Assembly (NCBI RefSeq): GCF_963082495.1
Contig: NZ_CAUJAN010000002.1
Span: 248,001 to 312,000 of the forward strand
DNA from: Methanobrevibacter sp. V74
Lineage (GTDB): Archaea > Methanobacteriota > Methanobacteria > Methanobacteriales > Methanobacteriaceae
Length of the DNA: 64,000 nucleotides
Direction: 5' to 3'
Shown piece by piece: positions 19,503 through 29,525 of this stretch. Under the pieces are notes generated by a model. It was not told the origin of the DNA and made no database searches. It was given only the letters and a program-made list of their open reading frames with translations. Made by a program: the position numbers and the translations under genes. Each line of letters begins with the position of its first letter. Position 1 is the stretch's first letter.

Positions 19503-20408
19503 CTAAATTAACATGATTATTATCGGAAGTGTAATCAAAGAGATTACAGTGTTGATCAATATGCAGTCTGAAGTTAATTCATAATCTAATTTATATGTTA
19601 TTGCAAGCAACAAAGACATCATTCCAGATGGCATGGCCGCTTCAACAATAGAAACATTATACTGTAAGTCAACTAAAGAGATTTGAGAGGCAATAACAAA
19701 TGCAACTAATGGGAAAAATGCCAATTTAATAACTGATGTGAAAGCAATCATTGATTTAGATCTAGAAATTGCTGAAAAATCAATTGATAAACCTAAAGCA
19801 ATCATGATTAAAGGAATTGCCCCCTGACCTAAATAATTAGTAGTATTATCAATAACCGGCCCCAGAGAGATATTTAATAAATTAAATCCTAAACCTAAAA
19901 TTACAGCCCAAAGAGGTGGAAAAAATGTTATTTTTTTAACAGCAGCCTTAACAGTTCCTCCAAATTTTAAGATTAAAACAAAAGACAGCATTAAAAATAT
20001 AATTAAAGTAGCGATATCACAAAATATTGCTCTTAAAAAACCTTCCTGACCATAAATTCCTAAAGTAACAGGATAACCCATAAATGCAGTATTAGCTATC
20101 ATTACAGTTACTAAAACACTCCATAATTTGATATCATCTAATTTTAATCGTTTTAAAATGAAATATGAAACTATTCCTGTGGCAAATGAAGATGCTAAAA
20201 TAACAAATGGCAAAACACCTAATTTTGAAAGTGCAGATATATCGGCAGTATACAATGCATGAAATATCATGCAAGGCAATAAAATATACATTACCACTTT
20301 ATTAAATGGATCAATGTCTTTTTCACTTAAAAAATCGATTCGTTTAAGGAAATATCCAAGACCAATCATTATAATGATTGATAAAATTGTTACTTCAATT
20401 GTATTCAT
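19503..20408 (-). CDS. AEC (auxin efflux carrier) family permease
   Basis: This 301-residue membrane protein has about ten hydrophobic segments in the 5+5 arrangement of AEC/PIN-like carriers. Typical elements are the N-terminal LSIIIMIGLGYFLKRIDFLS, the broken helix NKVVMYILLPCMIFHAL, and IPLIMIALGLSIDFSAI in the second half. AEC members move organic anions or amino-acid-like compounds; the substrate here is unknown. It lies between the radA cluster and hdrA on the same strand, with 297 bp separating it from hdrA, so it is probably its own unit. Confidence 0.85.
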   Translation of the reverse strand: MNTIEVTILSIIIMIGLGYFLKRIDFLSEKDIDPFNKVVMYILLPCMIFHALYTADISALSKLGVLPFVILASSFATGIVSYFILKRLKLDDIKLWSVLVTVMIANTAFMGYPVTLGIYGQEGFLRAIFCDIATLIIFLMLSFVLILKFGGTVKAAVKKITFFPPLWAVILGLGFNLLNISLGPVIDNTTNYLGQGAIPLIMIALGLSIDFSAISRSKSMIAFTSVIKLAFFPLVAFVIASQISLVDLQYNVSIVEAAMPSGMMSLLLAITYKLDYELTSDCILINTVISLITLPIIIMLI

Positions 20409-20471
20409 AAATAAATATTAGTAAAAATAATATAAAAAGATTAAGAAAAAAGTTAAAAAATAAAATTAAAA

Positions 20472-21407
20472 TTAACTAACGATACCTTCGCTAGTAATTT
20501 TAAATACACATTCCCCTTCAGGCAAATGAGGAGAATCCACTAAACGCGCAATTCTTTTTCCTGCCAATCCTTTTTTAAGCCATATTCTATAAGTAGATGC
20601 ATGGCCTAAAACGTGTCCTCCAATAGCTTTGGTAGGACTTCCAAAAAAGGAATCAGGTTTAGCTTGAACTTGATTAGTTAAAAATATTGCAACATTGTAA
20701 GTATTTGCGATTTGTTGAAGAGAATGTAAATGTTGATTTAATTTCTGTTGTCTTACAGCTAAAGATTCCCTTCCAACATATTCTGCTCTAAAATGAGCCA
20801 TTAATGAATCCACAATAACTAATTTAACATTAGCTCCACTTTGAATAAGTTCATTAATTTTATCAACCATTAATATTTGGTGTGCGGAGTTAAATGCACG
20901 GGCAACATGAATTCTGCTTAATACTTCTTCAGTATCCAATTCAAATCCTTCAGCAATTTGTCTAACTCTTTCTGGACGGAAAGTGTTTTCGGTATCGACA
21001 AATACACATTCCCCATCAAGTCCTCCAAGTTCTTCGGGCAACTGAACAGTTACTGCCAATTCATGTGAAATTTGACTTTTACCAGATCCAAATTCTCCGA
21101 ATACTTCGGTGATGGATTGGGTTTCAATTCCCCCACCAATTAAATCATTGAATTCCTGGCTTCCAACAGTGATGTGTCCTACATCTTTTCTTCTTTCATC
21201 TACTTCTAATGCGGTTTCAAAAGTAATATTTTCAGCTCTGCGTGCTGCTTCAATAACTTTTTCTGCAACGCCTTCACCAATTTCTGCTTTTACTGATAAT
21301 TCTTTTGGAGTAGCGGTAGCTAATCTCATCATATCAGCAAAACCTGCATCTTTTAATTTTTCTGCTGTTTTTTCACCAACACCTGGTAAATCACTTAATT
21401 CGACCAT
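20472..21407 (-). CDS. radA: DNA repair and recombination protein RadA
   Basis: RadA is the archaeal RecA/Rad51 recombinase that forms filaments on single-stranded DNA and catalyses strand exchange. The 311 residues contain an N-terminal helix-hairpin-helix domain ([18 protein letters not shown]), Walker A GEFGSGKS at 104-111, Walker B KLVIVDSL, and the L2-like region [14 protein letters not shown]. The chosen ATG (21407) follows AGGAGTGATTATT; the in-frame GTG nine bases upstream lies inside that ribosome-binding site and is rejected. The RPA gene ends 20 bases upstream, so the two recombination genes are probably one transcript. Confidence 0.97.
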   Translation of the reverse strand: MVELSDLPGVGEKTAEKLKDAGFADMMRLATATPKELSVKAEIGEGVAEKVIEAARRAENITFETALEVDERRKDVGHITVGSQEFNDLIGGGIETQSITEVFGEFGSGKSQISHELAVTVQLPEELGGLDGECVFVDTENTFRPERVRQIAEGFELDTEEVLSRIHVARAFNSAHQILMVDKINELIQSGANVKLVIVDSLMAHFRAEYVGRESLAVRQQKLNQHLHSLQQIANTYNVAIFLTNQVQAKPDSFFGSPTKAIGGHVLGHASTYRIWLKKGLAGKRIARLVDSPHLPEGECVFKITSEGIVS

Positions 21408-21427
21408 AATAATCACTCCTCATTTAT

Positions 21428-24025
21428 TTAATAATATTTTTTCAAGAGTTTTTTAGGATTTAACCTATTTGTTTCAGCATATTCGTCAAAGCTAACATTA
21501 GCAATTATTTCAATTGTATATCCCACTAAATCTTCAAGTTTATCTTCGATTCCCAATCCATCTTCCATAAGGGAAACTACTTTCTCTTTATCCATTCCAA
21601 TAAGTTCTTCAGCTAAATTATCAAAGAAAGTAGCTTGGATTTCACCAGTGTCGTCTTCAATTCTTGTAGGGATCATAAGAGTATAACTCGGTTCATCAAA
21701 CACATGTCCACAGTTATCACATGAAAATTCATCGCCAGAATCTTCAACACTTGCACGGCAATTTGGACATTTTACAAGTATTGTTTTTTCACTGCTGACT
21801 TCTTTGATTTGAGCAGTGATATGGACATTAGTATCATCTTCTAATAATGATTCGATAGATTTAGGAACAAAAATAATTTCCATCAATTCTTCATAAGAAG
21901 GTAATTTTTCTAATTCAGATTCACTTGGCTCTAAAATAGTAGTGGCTCCAGATACATTAGCTTCTACACGATTATTTCTATCATTATATCTGAAACGAGG
22001 ATTTTGCAATTTAATTGCTTGACCTAATTCAAATTCTTTGTTTGCATCATCATTCCATAGAACAACAACAACCGATCCGGTATCATCAGCAATTTCTATA
22101 TTTTTAACCTGTCCTTCACCATCGTCTCTTTCAAAGGTGCGTACATCAAATATTTCTATTACTCTACCAATGATTATCTTATCCATTTCGTCTTCTTCGA
22201 CTTCATCAATACTGATGTAGTCATAAAGTGTTTTTTCCAATGATTCTAATTTAGGGATGAACATGGAAGATGCTTCTTCTTCAGATAATCTGATGATTCT
22301 GGAACTTCCGCCGATGTTTAAATCTACATTATACATTCCAAGCCTAGTTCTTGCATTTTCAATCCTGTAAGCTTCACCTACCTCATAATCTCCTTGAGCT
22401 TTTACATCCCATAAAGATAATCTTACTTTGCCGGATTCATCAGCAAACATTGCTGAACGGACAATTCCTTTATCTCCACTATCTCTTTCAAATTCTCTAG
22501 GATCTTCAAGAGACAGGAATCTTCCAACAATATCAATTTCAATACCGTCATCATCCATTAGTTCTATTTCACCAATTTTGGTTGGGCGTAATTCATTTCT
22601 TAAATTGTCCAATTCATCAAATTCTTCAGCAGATAAATTTTCAGGATTGATTGTGATTTGAGTATTGAAATTAGTATTCATTGAGTATTGGCTTTGAGTG
22701 TATTCATCATAACGGACATCCCCACCAATGATTTTAACAATGTCTCCTTTGCTTATTGGTAAAGCTGTATCATCACCCCAAACTGTTACCCTTATTTCGC
22801 CGGTGGTGTCCCGGACATCGAAGTTCCTTAATTTTCCTTCAGTATTATCAGTTTTTCTTGTGAAAATTTTAACATCCTGAAGTCTTGAAACGATACCTTT
22901 AATTGAAACATCTTTTTTTTCTCTTAAATCCCCAATAGGACTGTATTCTATATTAATTTCCGGCACATCAAAGTCGCCTGTTATAATTCTGCCATCCCAG
23001 TGAGTTAAATTTATTTCAGATTCCCCATCTCTGTTTGCCCTTTCACGAGCCTGAGCTTGGAGAATTTTAATGGTATCTCCATCTTCAAGTTTTAAATCAT
23101 CAATTAAGTCAACATTTTTATTCCATAATGTATAAGAGATTTGTCCTGAACTGTCTTGTAATTCAAGAGATGCAACTTTTCCTTCTTTTCCGTTTTTCTC
23201 ATAGCTTCTTATGGTTGGAATTCTAACGATTCTTGCAATGATATTGACTTTCGTATCTGCTTGTATATCTGCAATGTTTGTAATTTCTTCTTCATATACT
23301 GGGAATTTAGAAGAATCCTCTTCTAATTTAACAACCGTTGATCTTGGTCTTAAATTTGCCTCAAGGCCTGAATATCCCTCTTTGATATCTACATTTTTAA
23401 TTTGAATAATGTCTCCTTCTTTAACATGATCAAGTAATTTAATATTTTGAGTCCAAAAAACTGCTTTTAACTCACCGGTGCTGTCCTTTAACTCAACATT
23501 GCAAACTTTACCACTTTGACCTTTTCGGGTTTTAAATGATTTTTTGTTTGAAATTGAGATTATTCTACCTGCAACAGTGACATCCCTGCTTCCCTTCTCA
23601 AGTTTATCAATAGTATTAACATTAAATTCTGGTTTTTCAGAAATCATTTCATTTTTTTCATCTACTAGTTCGCCAACAACCATGTCGGCCAAACTAACAT
23701 CTGTCATAAAGGGGTTATGACTTTCTTGCTGTCTAAAATGTTCCATTCTAGAAAAGAATTCATCTTGGGAAAGTTTATCGCTGACCTTATCATATCTTTC
23801 TTGAAGATCTTCTGTCATTACATTGGAAGATTCTTCTACTTTATTTTCAAATATTGATGTATCAACTCCGTTGTGATTTTGCACTACCATCTGTGCAGCT
23901 CCAAAATCATCAATGAAATCAATGCCGTTATTGTCAGCTTTTAAATTTTCCATTTCTTCTAAGAACTCTTCTTTAGAAAGTTTATCTTTAACTTTTTCGT
24001 ATTCTTGTAAAATTTTTTCTTGCAT
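21428..24025 (-). CDS. rpa: Replication protein A, multi-OB-fold with zinc finger
   Basis: This is the single-stranded DNA-binding protein of Methanobacteriales type, 865 residues. It has at least four OB-folds in tandem, recognisable by repeated strands such as DSTGELKAVFWTQN, DSSGQISYTLWNKN, DTTGEIRVTVWGDD, DESGKVRLSLWDVK and DDTGSVVVVLWNDD. A C-terminal zinc finger (CPNCRASV ... CDNCGHVF, about 750-772) leads into a last OB-like region. The N-terminus holds a helical motif twice (residues 9-48 and 78-117), which may bind partners. It is co-directional with radA 20 bases downstream, fitting joint action at recombination and replication intermediates. Confidence 0.93.
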   Translation of the reverse strand: MQEKILQEYEKVKDKLSKEEFLEEMENLKADNNGIDFIDDFGAAQMVVQNHNGVDTSIFENKVEESSNVMTEDLQERYDKVSDKLSQDEFFSRMEHFRQQESHNPFMTDVSLADMVVGELVDEKNEMISEKPEFNVNTIDKLEKGSRDVTVAGRIISISNKKSFKTRKGQSGKVCNVELKDSTGELKAVFWTQNIKLLDHVKEGDIIQIKNVDIKEGYSGLEANLRPRSTVVKLEEDSSKFPVYEEEITNIADIQADTKVNIIARIVRIPTIRSYEKNGKEGKVASLELQDSSGQISYTLWNKNVDLIDDLKLEDGDTIKILQAQARERANRDGESEINLTHWDGRIITGDFDVPEINIEYSPIGDLREKKDVSIKGIVSRLQDVKIFTRKTDNTEGKLRNFDVRDTTGEIRVTVWGDDTALPISKGDIVKIIGGDVRYDEYTQSQYSMNTNFNTQITINPENLSAEEFDELDNLRNELRPTKIGEIELMDDDGIEIDIVGRFLSLEDPREFERDSGDKGIVRSAMFADESGKVRLSLWDVKAQGDYEVGEAYRIENARTRLGMYNVDLNIGGSSRIIRLSEEEASSMFIPKLESLEKTLYDYISIDEVEEDEMDKIIIGRVIEIFDVRTFERDDGEGQVKNIEIADDTGSVVVVLWNDDANKEFELGQAIKLQNPRFRYNDRNNRVEANVSGATTILEPSESELEKLPSYEELMEIIFVPKSIESLLEDDTNVHITAQIKEVSSEKTILVKCPNCRASVEDSGDEFSCDNCGHVFDEPSYTLMIPTRIEDDTGEIQATFFDNLAEELIGMDKEKVVSLMEDGLGIEDKLEDLVGYTIEIIANVSFDEYAETNRLNPKKLLKKYY

Positions 24026-24070
24026 ACCAAACCCTCATAGAAAAGTTAATTATAATTTTATAATCATAGC

Positions 24071-24080
24071 GTATATAAAG
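24071..24080 (-). promoter_or_regulatory. Candidate TATA box of the RPA-radA unit
   Basis: The minus strand reads CTTTATATAC. With the usual 25-base spacing transcription would begin near 24050, leaving a leader of about 25 bases that includes GAGGGTTTGGT before the ATG. Confidence 0.5.
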
Positions 24081-24181
24081 TATTAGAGAGAGCATTTGAA
24101 AAGTATTCCCAATACAATTTTTTTAAAAAATTCAATATAAATATTGGTAAAGTGCACACATGTGCAAATTACACAACAATG

Positions 24182-25585
24182 CTAATATGCATTAGGATTT
24201 TTCTTTAATGCTGTTTTAATCATTATAGCCAGGTCTAAACCCATGTGCCAATTTTCCACATACTCAATGTCATATTCTATGCGCTTTTTGATGGAAGTAT
24301 CTCCACGGCAACCATGAATCTGAGCCCAACCTGTCAGACCAGGTTTTACTTGGTGTTTGACCATGTATTTTGGAATTGTTTCTTTGAACTGCTCTACAAA
24401 ATACGGCCTTTCAGGCCTTGGACCCACAACACTCATTTCACCTTTTAAAACATTGAAAAACTGAGGCAATTCGTCAATGCTGGTTTTTCTAATGATGTCT
24501 CCAACTTTTGTTTTTCTTGGATCGTCTCTTGTTGTCCATTCAGATTTTTCCTCACTTGGATCTTGCACTTTCATGCTGCGGAATTTATACATCATGAAAG
24601 TTTTACCATTATGCCCCATTCTCTCTTGTTTAAATATGACAGGTCCAGGAGAGGTAAGTTTAATCGCAACAGCTGTAATAATCATTATAGGTGATGTAAT
24701 AATAATTGCTATTATGGAGATAACGTAGTCTGACATGAATTTTAAAAATTTATTAAAATCATCGTCAATGGGAACATAGCGAATGTTGATAATCGGAATA
24801 TCCTCAATCATGTCAATAGATGGTTGAGCAGGGAAATATCTTATGTAATCCGGAATAATCTCTGCCTTAATTCCTACTTTTTCACAGCTCTCCACTAGTT
24901 CATTAATCTTATAATAATATTTTAAAGGAATAGCTAAAACAACCCTATCATAACTATTAGTTTCAAGTATATAGTCTAAGTCTTCAAATGTTCCAATAAT
25001 CTGACTTCCTTCAATCTCCGCACCAACATGATCTGCCCTTCCCAAGAATCCGCTAATAACAAATCCCAAATATGAATTGTTCCTGATTTTTCTTGCAAAT
25101 GAAAATGCTAAATCATTATCTCCCACAATCAGGATATGTTTTAAATTACGATGATGAACTCTTAAATTCTTTAAAATACTCCTAATGATGAATCTTTCAA
25201 TGATTCCAAAGAATGTTGCTATAATCGCCAGTAAAAATAGCATTATTCTTGAAAAATCAGGTTGGTGTATAATAAACAGTATGGAAACCAAAGTGATGAA
25301 TGCTAAGATATTAACTTTAATAAGTTTAGTGGCTTCTGAGAAAATATTTTTATAAGTTCTGCGAGGTTTATATAACCCAAATGCAAAGTATAAAATCAGA
25401 TAAACCGGAATAATAGCCAACAATAAAAATAAAGCGTAGCTATAAAAGCCCAAATGACCTCCAATCGGGCCGAATAAAGTAGTTTTAAACCTTAACCAAA
25501 GTGAACACACAAGCGATATGGATATCACTAAAACATCAATAAAAACCAATATTACGTTTAATATTCTTTGATTCTCCTTTATCAT
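24182..25585 (-). CDS. Polyprenyl-phosphate sugar-phosphate transferase
   Basis: This 467-residue membrane enzyme would transfer a sugar-1-phosphate to a polyprenyl phosphate and so start a surface glycan. Four N-terminal membrane segments come first, then a Rossmann-like soluble region (HILIVGDNDLAFSFARKI), another membrane helix near 280, and the PF02397 catalytic domain. That domain has KQERMGHNGKTFMMYKFRSM, RKTSIDELPQFFNVLKGEMS, VGPRPERPYF and PGLTGWAQIHG. The ATG at 25585 is preferred over the TTG at 25597 because the protein then starts with a usual charged N-terminus. It closes the minus-strand glycan cluster that begins at 30072. The sugar cannot be told from sequence. Confidence 0.9.
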   Translation of the reverse strand: MIKENQRILNVILVFIDVLVISISLVCSLWLRFKTTLFGPIGGHLGFYSYALFLLLAIIPVYLILYFAFGLYKPRRTYKNIFSEATKLIKVNILAFITLVSILFIIHQPDFSRIMLFLLAIIATFFGIIERFIIRSILKNLRVHHRNLKHILIVGDNDLAFSFARKIRNNSYLGFVISGFLGRADHVGAEIEGSQIIGTFEDLDYILETNSYDRVVLAIPLKYYYKINELVESCEKVGIKAEIIPDYIRYFPAQPSIDMIEDIPIINIRYVPIDDDFNKFLKFMSDYVISIIAIIITSPIMIITAVAIKLTSPGPVIFKQERMGHNGKTFMMYKFRSMKVQDPSEEKSEWTTRDDPRKTKVGDIIRKTSIDELPQFFNVLKGEMSVVGPRPERPYFVEQFKETIPKYMVKHQVKPGLTGWAQIHGCRGDTSIKKRIEYDIEYVENWHMGLDLAIMIKTALKKNPNAY

Positions 25586-25637
25586 AATAACTACCAAAAA
25601 AACTAGTTTCCAATAATATATATGTAAGAACCATTAA

Positions 25638-26495
25638 TTAACCTTTCTTTTTAAACAAATTTAGAAAAAGTTTTAAACAGCATAAAAAGGCAATTCCCAA
25701 ATAAACAATCCAATTAATCATGAAAAATGATTCATTAGCATGGTGTTTTTTATAATAAATATACATTGCACGGTAAAACTCATAAATTAATTTGGATTTC
25801 TGTTTTTTGCTGCTTGCTCCCTTAAGATGGGTGATTTTAGATTGGCCATGATAAATTATCTTCCAGCCAGCTTGCTTAATGCGATAACACAAGTCAATGT
25901 CCTCACCATACATGAAAAATGTTTCATCAAGCAAACCCACCTCATCAAGAGCTGATTTTCTCATGAAGATAAATGCTCCTGTAAGGCAATCGATTTCATA
26001 AACTCCATCGTCCGGAAGGTTGGTTAAATTATAGTCATCGCCGCTTGTTTTTGTTGGAATATGAAACAGCCTGAAAAATGAATTTTTGACATTTGGAAAA
26101 GACCTTTTGCATGCAAGGTCAAGGTCGCCATTTTCCAAAAGAACCCTGCAGCCACATGCACCTACATCAGTGTGCTTTTCCATGTAATTATAGATATTTT
26201 CCAGCGTATTTTCCCATACAATTGTGTCTGAGTTTAGCAGAAGTTGATATTTGCCATTTGCTTGTCTTAAAGCTTGATTGTTTCCTGCTGCAAAACCATT
26301 GTTTTCAGCTGATGCAATGAATTTTACCTTATCTGAAAAATAATCCTGCAGGCGAGCCAAGCTATCGTCACTAGATGCATTGTCAACTACAAATATCTCT
26401 AAATCAAATGGATAGTCATAATCCATAATAGAATTTATAGTGTTTTTTGTTAGCTCAAAGGTTTGATAATTTACAACTACAACAGAAAGATCCAT
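25638..26495 (-). CDS. Family 2 glycosyltransferase
   Basis: This 285-residue GT2 enzyme has the nucleotide-sugar fold (DLSVVVVNYQTFELTKNTI, VDNASSDDS, LLNSDTIVW) and the acceptor-side motif FFMYGEDIDLCYRIKQAGWK seen in rhamnosyl- and related transferases. A C-terminal hydrophobic stretch (INWIVYLGIAFLCCLKLFLN) probably tethers it to the membrane. I chose the ATG at 26495, since the GTG at 26504 lies within GTGAG, which looks like the ribosome-binding site. With a dTDP-rhamnose operon nearby, rhamnosyl transfer is plausible but unproven. Confidence 0.88.
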   Translation of the reverse strand: MDLSVVVVNYQTFELTKNTINSIMDYDYPFDLEIFVVDNASSDDSLARLQDYFSDKVKFIASAENNGFAAGNNQALRQANGKYQLLLNSDTIVWENTLENIYNYMEKHTDVGACGCRVLLENGDLDLACKRSFPNVKNSFFRLFHIPTKTSGDDYNLTNLPDDGVYEIDCLTGAFIFMRKSALDEVGLLDETFFMYGEDIDLCYRIKQAGWKIIYHGQSKITHLKGASSKKQKSKLIYEFYRAMYIYYKKHHANESFFMINWIVYLGIAFLCCLKLFLNLFKKKG

Positions 26496-26507
26496 GAAAC
26501 TCACTGG

Positions 26508-27467
26508 CTATTTTTTAATAAATTTGAAAGTGTTGATTATTAGTCTGTATTCTATTTTAAAATAATTTTTCGCATTGGATGATTTGAATTTGACTTTTTT
26601 GATTTTGCCTCTAGTGGATAGACCTTCGCGAATGCCTGCCAGGTAAGCTGAACCAAAGCCTTTCTTTATAAAGAATATATATTTTATTAAAAATCCCAAA
26701 AACAAAAATATGAAGTTGGCAATTTTCAATGGTATTGGCAGATTTTTATAAACTACCCAAACATTATTTCTAGCGGCTAGCTTTACCTTGAATTCATTAT
26801 AACGGCTCCCGCTTGTTGCACTTCCAATGTGATATACTATCGCATTTGGACATAAAACATTTTTGTACCCATTAATCCTTGATCTAACTGCAAGGTCCAC
26901 ATCTTCCATATAAGCAAAGAAATTATCATCAAACATTCCAACTTTACCCAATAATGATTTCTTATACATTGCAGCTCCCGCACAGGCTGAAAATATCTCA
27001 CAAACTTCACTAAATTCTGTGGATTTGTGATTTTCTCCTCTCTTTTTAGTCCATGCAAGTAAATTATACTCGTCTCCAACATCATCGATTAAATCTTTGT
27101 TGCTGTATTGAAGCATTTTTGCTTGGGCGGAAAATATTTTATCGTCACTAGACATTAAATCAACCAAAGCCTTAATTGAACCTTCCTTAACTTCAGTGTC
27201 GTTGTTCAGGGAAAATATATATTCATATTTAGCTTCACGGATTCCTTGATTGACCGCCGGCGAAAAACCTAAATTTTCACTGTTCTCTATTATCCTGACC
27301 GGAAAATTAAATGAATTATTTTTAATGAAATCCAGGCTATTATCGCTGGATCCATTATCCACTATAACTACTTCGCCAATATATTCAAAATCATCATTTA
27401 GCGATGCAAAAAAAGTTTTTAGGAATTTTTCCCCATTATAATTCGGAGTGACTACAGAAACCTTCAT
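26508..27467 (-). CDS. Family 2 glycosyltransferase
   Basis: This 319-residue GT2 enzyme starts with MKVSVVTPNYNGEKFL, has VDNGSSDNS and SLNNDTEVKEG in the donor site, and FFAYMEDVDLAVRSRINGYK as the acceptor-side motif. Its closest layout is again that of rhamnosyltransferase-like enzymes. A longer reading with ATG at 27500 would overlap the upstream gene; I prefer 27467, five bases after that gene's stop, because the fold begins there. A C-terminal hydrophobic segment precedes a basic tail. It sits within the co-directional glycan cluster. Confidence 0.87.
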   Translation of the reverse strand: MKVSVVTPNYNGEKFLKTFFASLNDDFEYIGEVVIVDNGSSDNSLDFIKNNSFNFPVRIIENSENLGFSPAVNQGIREAKYEYIFSLNNDTEVKEGSIKALVDLMSSDDKIFSAQAKMLQYSNKDLIDDVGDEYNLLAWTKKRGENHKSTEFSEVCEIFSACAGAAMYKKSLLGKVGMFDDNFFAYMEDVDLAVRSRINGYKNVLCPNAIVYHIGSATSGSRYNEFKVKLAARNNVWVVYKNLPIPLKIANFIFLFLGFLIKYIFFIKKGFGSAYLAGIREGLSTRGKIKKVKFKSSNAKNYFKIEYRLIINTFKFIKK

Positions 27468-27472
27468 ACTAA

Positions 27473-28429
27473 TCAGATTGAATTTTTTAATTTCATCCAC
27501 ATTTTATAATATAATTTTGGATTTAATAAGAATAACCTTATTTTTAATTTAAATTTGCTATCCCCTTCATATTCAGATAGTTTTTCAAACAAATTTAATT
27601 CCTTCATTTTTCCCATCACTTCATCAAAATCATAACCCTTGTGAAAGAAGAAGTTCATATTTCCAAATATTGCTTTTGGAATCCTTGAGGTTATGATTAA
27701 ATCTGAAAATTCTTGTTTATTGTTATTTTTATAAAATTCAGCCAAATTCTCGAAAACTTTTACAATGTCAAATCGTCTATAGTCAGTTGTGTTAATGGCT
27801 GAGTTAGGGTGTTGGACATAATAATAAGTAACATTATTGTTGATGGCGATTTCCCCTCCGTAATTGAGAGCCTTATGGGCAAATTCCGTGTCTTCACCGT
27901 AAACAATTCCAGGTGTAAATTTAATGCCATTATCTTTAATTATATCTGATTTATACATCAGTTGGAAAAAATTAAAGGTTATTTGCATATTTAATTCCAT
28001 TTCAATAAATTCATGAGCTGTGATTAAGTCTTTTGAGTAAGTATCTATACTTTTTAATTCGTCTAGCTCTTTTTTAGCATATAATGTTAAACTAAAGTCT
28101 GTCTTGCCATTGTATAAACTTGAAAGGTGATTTTGTGAAATATAATCGTCTGCATCAACAAAAACCAGATAATCCCCATCTGCACCGTCAATACCCCGAT
28201 TTCTTGCAACGCTGACTCCGGCATTTTCTTGATGGATGACCTTATGCGGTATCCTGCAGTCTTTTAGAGTTTCATTAATGATTTTCAGGCTATTGTCAGT
28301 TGAGCCATCATCTATGACAATCATCTCGAAATCATCAAAATCTTGAGAAACAATTGAATTTAAAGTATTGCCTATATATTTTGAAGCATTATAAACTGGA
28401 ACAATTACACTAACCTTATAATTATCCAT
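27473..28429 (-). CDS. Family 2 glycosyltransferase
   Basis: This 318-residue GT2 enzyme has KVSVIVPVYNASKYIGNTLN, IDDGSTDNSL, and the metal-binding LVFVDADDYIS. The region GIVYGEDTEFAHKALNYGGE is the usual catalytic-base segment of this subgroup, as in enzymes that decorate wall teichoic acids and capsules. Its stop and start lie within a few bases of both neighbours, so it is operonic. Donor and acceptor are unknown. Confidence 0.88.
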   Translation of the reverse strand: MDNYKVSVIVPVYNASKYIGNTLNSIVSQDFDDFEMIVIDDGSTDNSLKIINETLKDCRIPHKVIHQENAGVSVARNRGIDGADGDYLVFVDADDYISQNHLSSLYNGKTDFSLTLYAKKELDELKSIDTYSKDLITAHEFIEMELNMQITFNFFQLMYKSDIIKDNGIKFTPGIVYGEDTEFAHKALNYGGEIAINNNVTYYYVQHPNSAINTTDYRRFDIVKVFENLAEFYKNNNKQEFSDLIITSRIPKAIFGNMNFFFHKGYDFDEVMGKMKELNLFEKLSEYEGDSKFKLKIRLFLLNPKLYYKMWMKLKNSI

Positions 28430-28430
28430 T

Positions 28431-29519
28431 TTACCTTCCTCTATTTAACAAGTAATTAACAATTCGCTCAGATGAATGGCCATCAATTTCATCAAATTGC
28501 ATCTTAACAAATTCTGATATTCTGCTTTTATCAAAATCACCATCTTTGATTACATCAATTAGTTCATCGGAAGTATGAACAATCGGTCCCGGAACAGTAG
28601 TTTCAAAATCATAGTAAAAACCGCGCTCATTGGCTAAATAATCATCTAGATCATAAGTGAAAAAGACAGTAGGCTTATCTAAAACCGAATACTCAATCAT
28701 TATAGAAGAATAATCAGTTATCAGAATGTCACTGATTAACATCAGCTCCTGCTCACTTTCATAATCGCTGACATCAATATACTGCCCATTAGCTGATATG
28801 TCCTTCCCATAGAAGTTTCTGATTTTAGGATGAAGTTTTAAAGCTAAAATATAATCATCCCCCAATTCCTGATTGAATTTCTCCAAATCAAGGTAAGTGA
28901 AGACATTGTTGTATTTGGCCTCTTCCCTAAAAGTCGGAGCATAGAGAATGATTTTCTTATCTGAAGACACATCATATTTACTGCAAAAATCCGATTTTAA
29001 TTGGTCTGCATCATGATTTTCAAAGTAATAGTCCATTCTTGGAAGGCCCAAAGGCTTGATTTTGGTCTTGGATATCTGAAATGCTTCACCGTAATATTCC
29101 ACAATATTTCGAGAAGTAACAATTAAATAATCAGTTTTTTCAGAAATTTTCCTTAAAATGCCTCTGCTTTTAATATCAACAGATCCTCCGAATTTTTTAG
29201 ATGCTCCCGGAGCATGCCACAATTGGACAATGATGTTTTTAGGTTTAAATTCCATAAAAGCCAATGCAAAGAAATTGTCATTTAAAAATATATATCTAGA
29301 ACCTGCTAACTTTTGTAAACTAGAATAGGATAACTTATCCTTATAAAAAAAGTGAAAATCATAATCGCCTTTTCTTTCAAACTCTCTTTTAATATATTCT
29401 AAGTTACCTTTAAAAGATTCGCGGGAATCCATAATAAATGAAATTCTGTTTGGCTCAACATAAGTATATCTAAATAATCTAAAGAGTAAACCATAGAGTC
29501 TATGTTTTAAATATGACAT
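28431..29519 (-). CDS. CDP-glycerol glycerophosphotransferase family protein
   Basis: This 362-residue protein belongs to the TagB/TagF family (PF04464), which transfers glycerol- or ribitol-phosphate from CDP-polyol to build teichoic acids in Gram-positive bacteria. Visible landmarks are QLWHAPGASKKFG, ILYAPTFREE, LALKLHPKIR and LITDYSSIMIEYSVLDKP, the last two holding the His and Ser/Thr residues of the active site. The basic amphipathic N-terminus would sit on the membrane. Archaeal members are known in Methanobrevibacter, but a product has not been inferred here. It is followed by the GT2 gene with a one-base gap. Confidence 0.88.
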   Translation of the reverse strand: MSYLKHRLYGLLFRLFRYTYVEPNRISFIMDSRESFKGNLEYIKREFERKGDYDFHFFYKDKLSYSSLQKLAGSRYIFLNDNFFALAFMEFKPKNIIVQLWHAPGASKKFGGSVDIKSRGILRKISEKTDYLIVTSRNIVEYYGEAFQISKTKIKPLGLPRMDYYFENHDADQLKSDFCSKYDVSSDKKIILYAPTFREEAKYNNVFTYLDLEKFNQELGDDYILALKLHPKIRNFYGKDISANGQYIDVSDYESEQELMLISDILITDYSSIMIEYSVLDKPTVFFTYDLDDYLANERGFYYDFETTVPGPIVHTSDELIDVIKDGDFDKSRISEFVKMQFDEIDGHSSERIVNYLLNRGR

Positions 29520-29525
29520 GATTAC

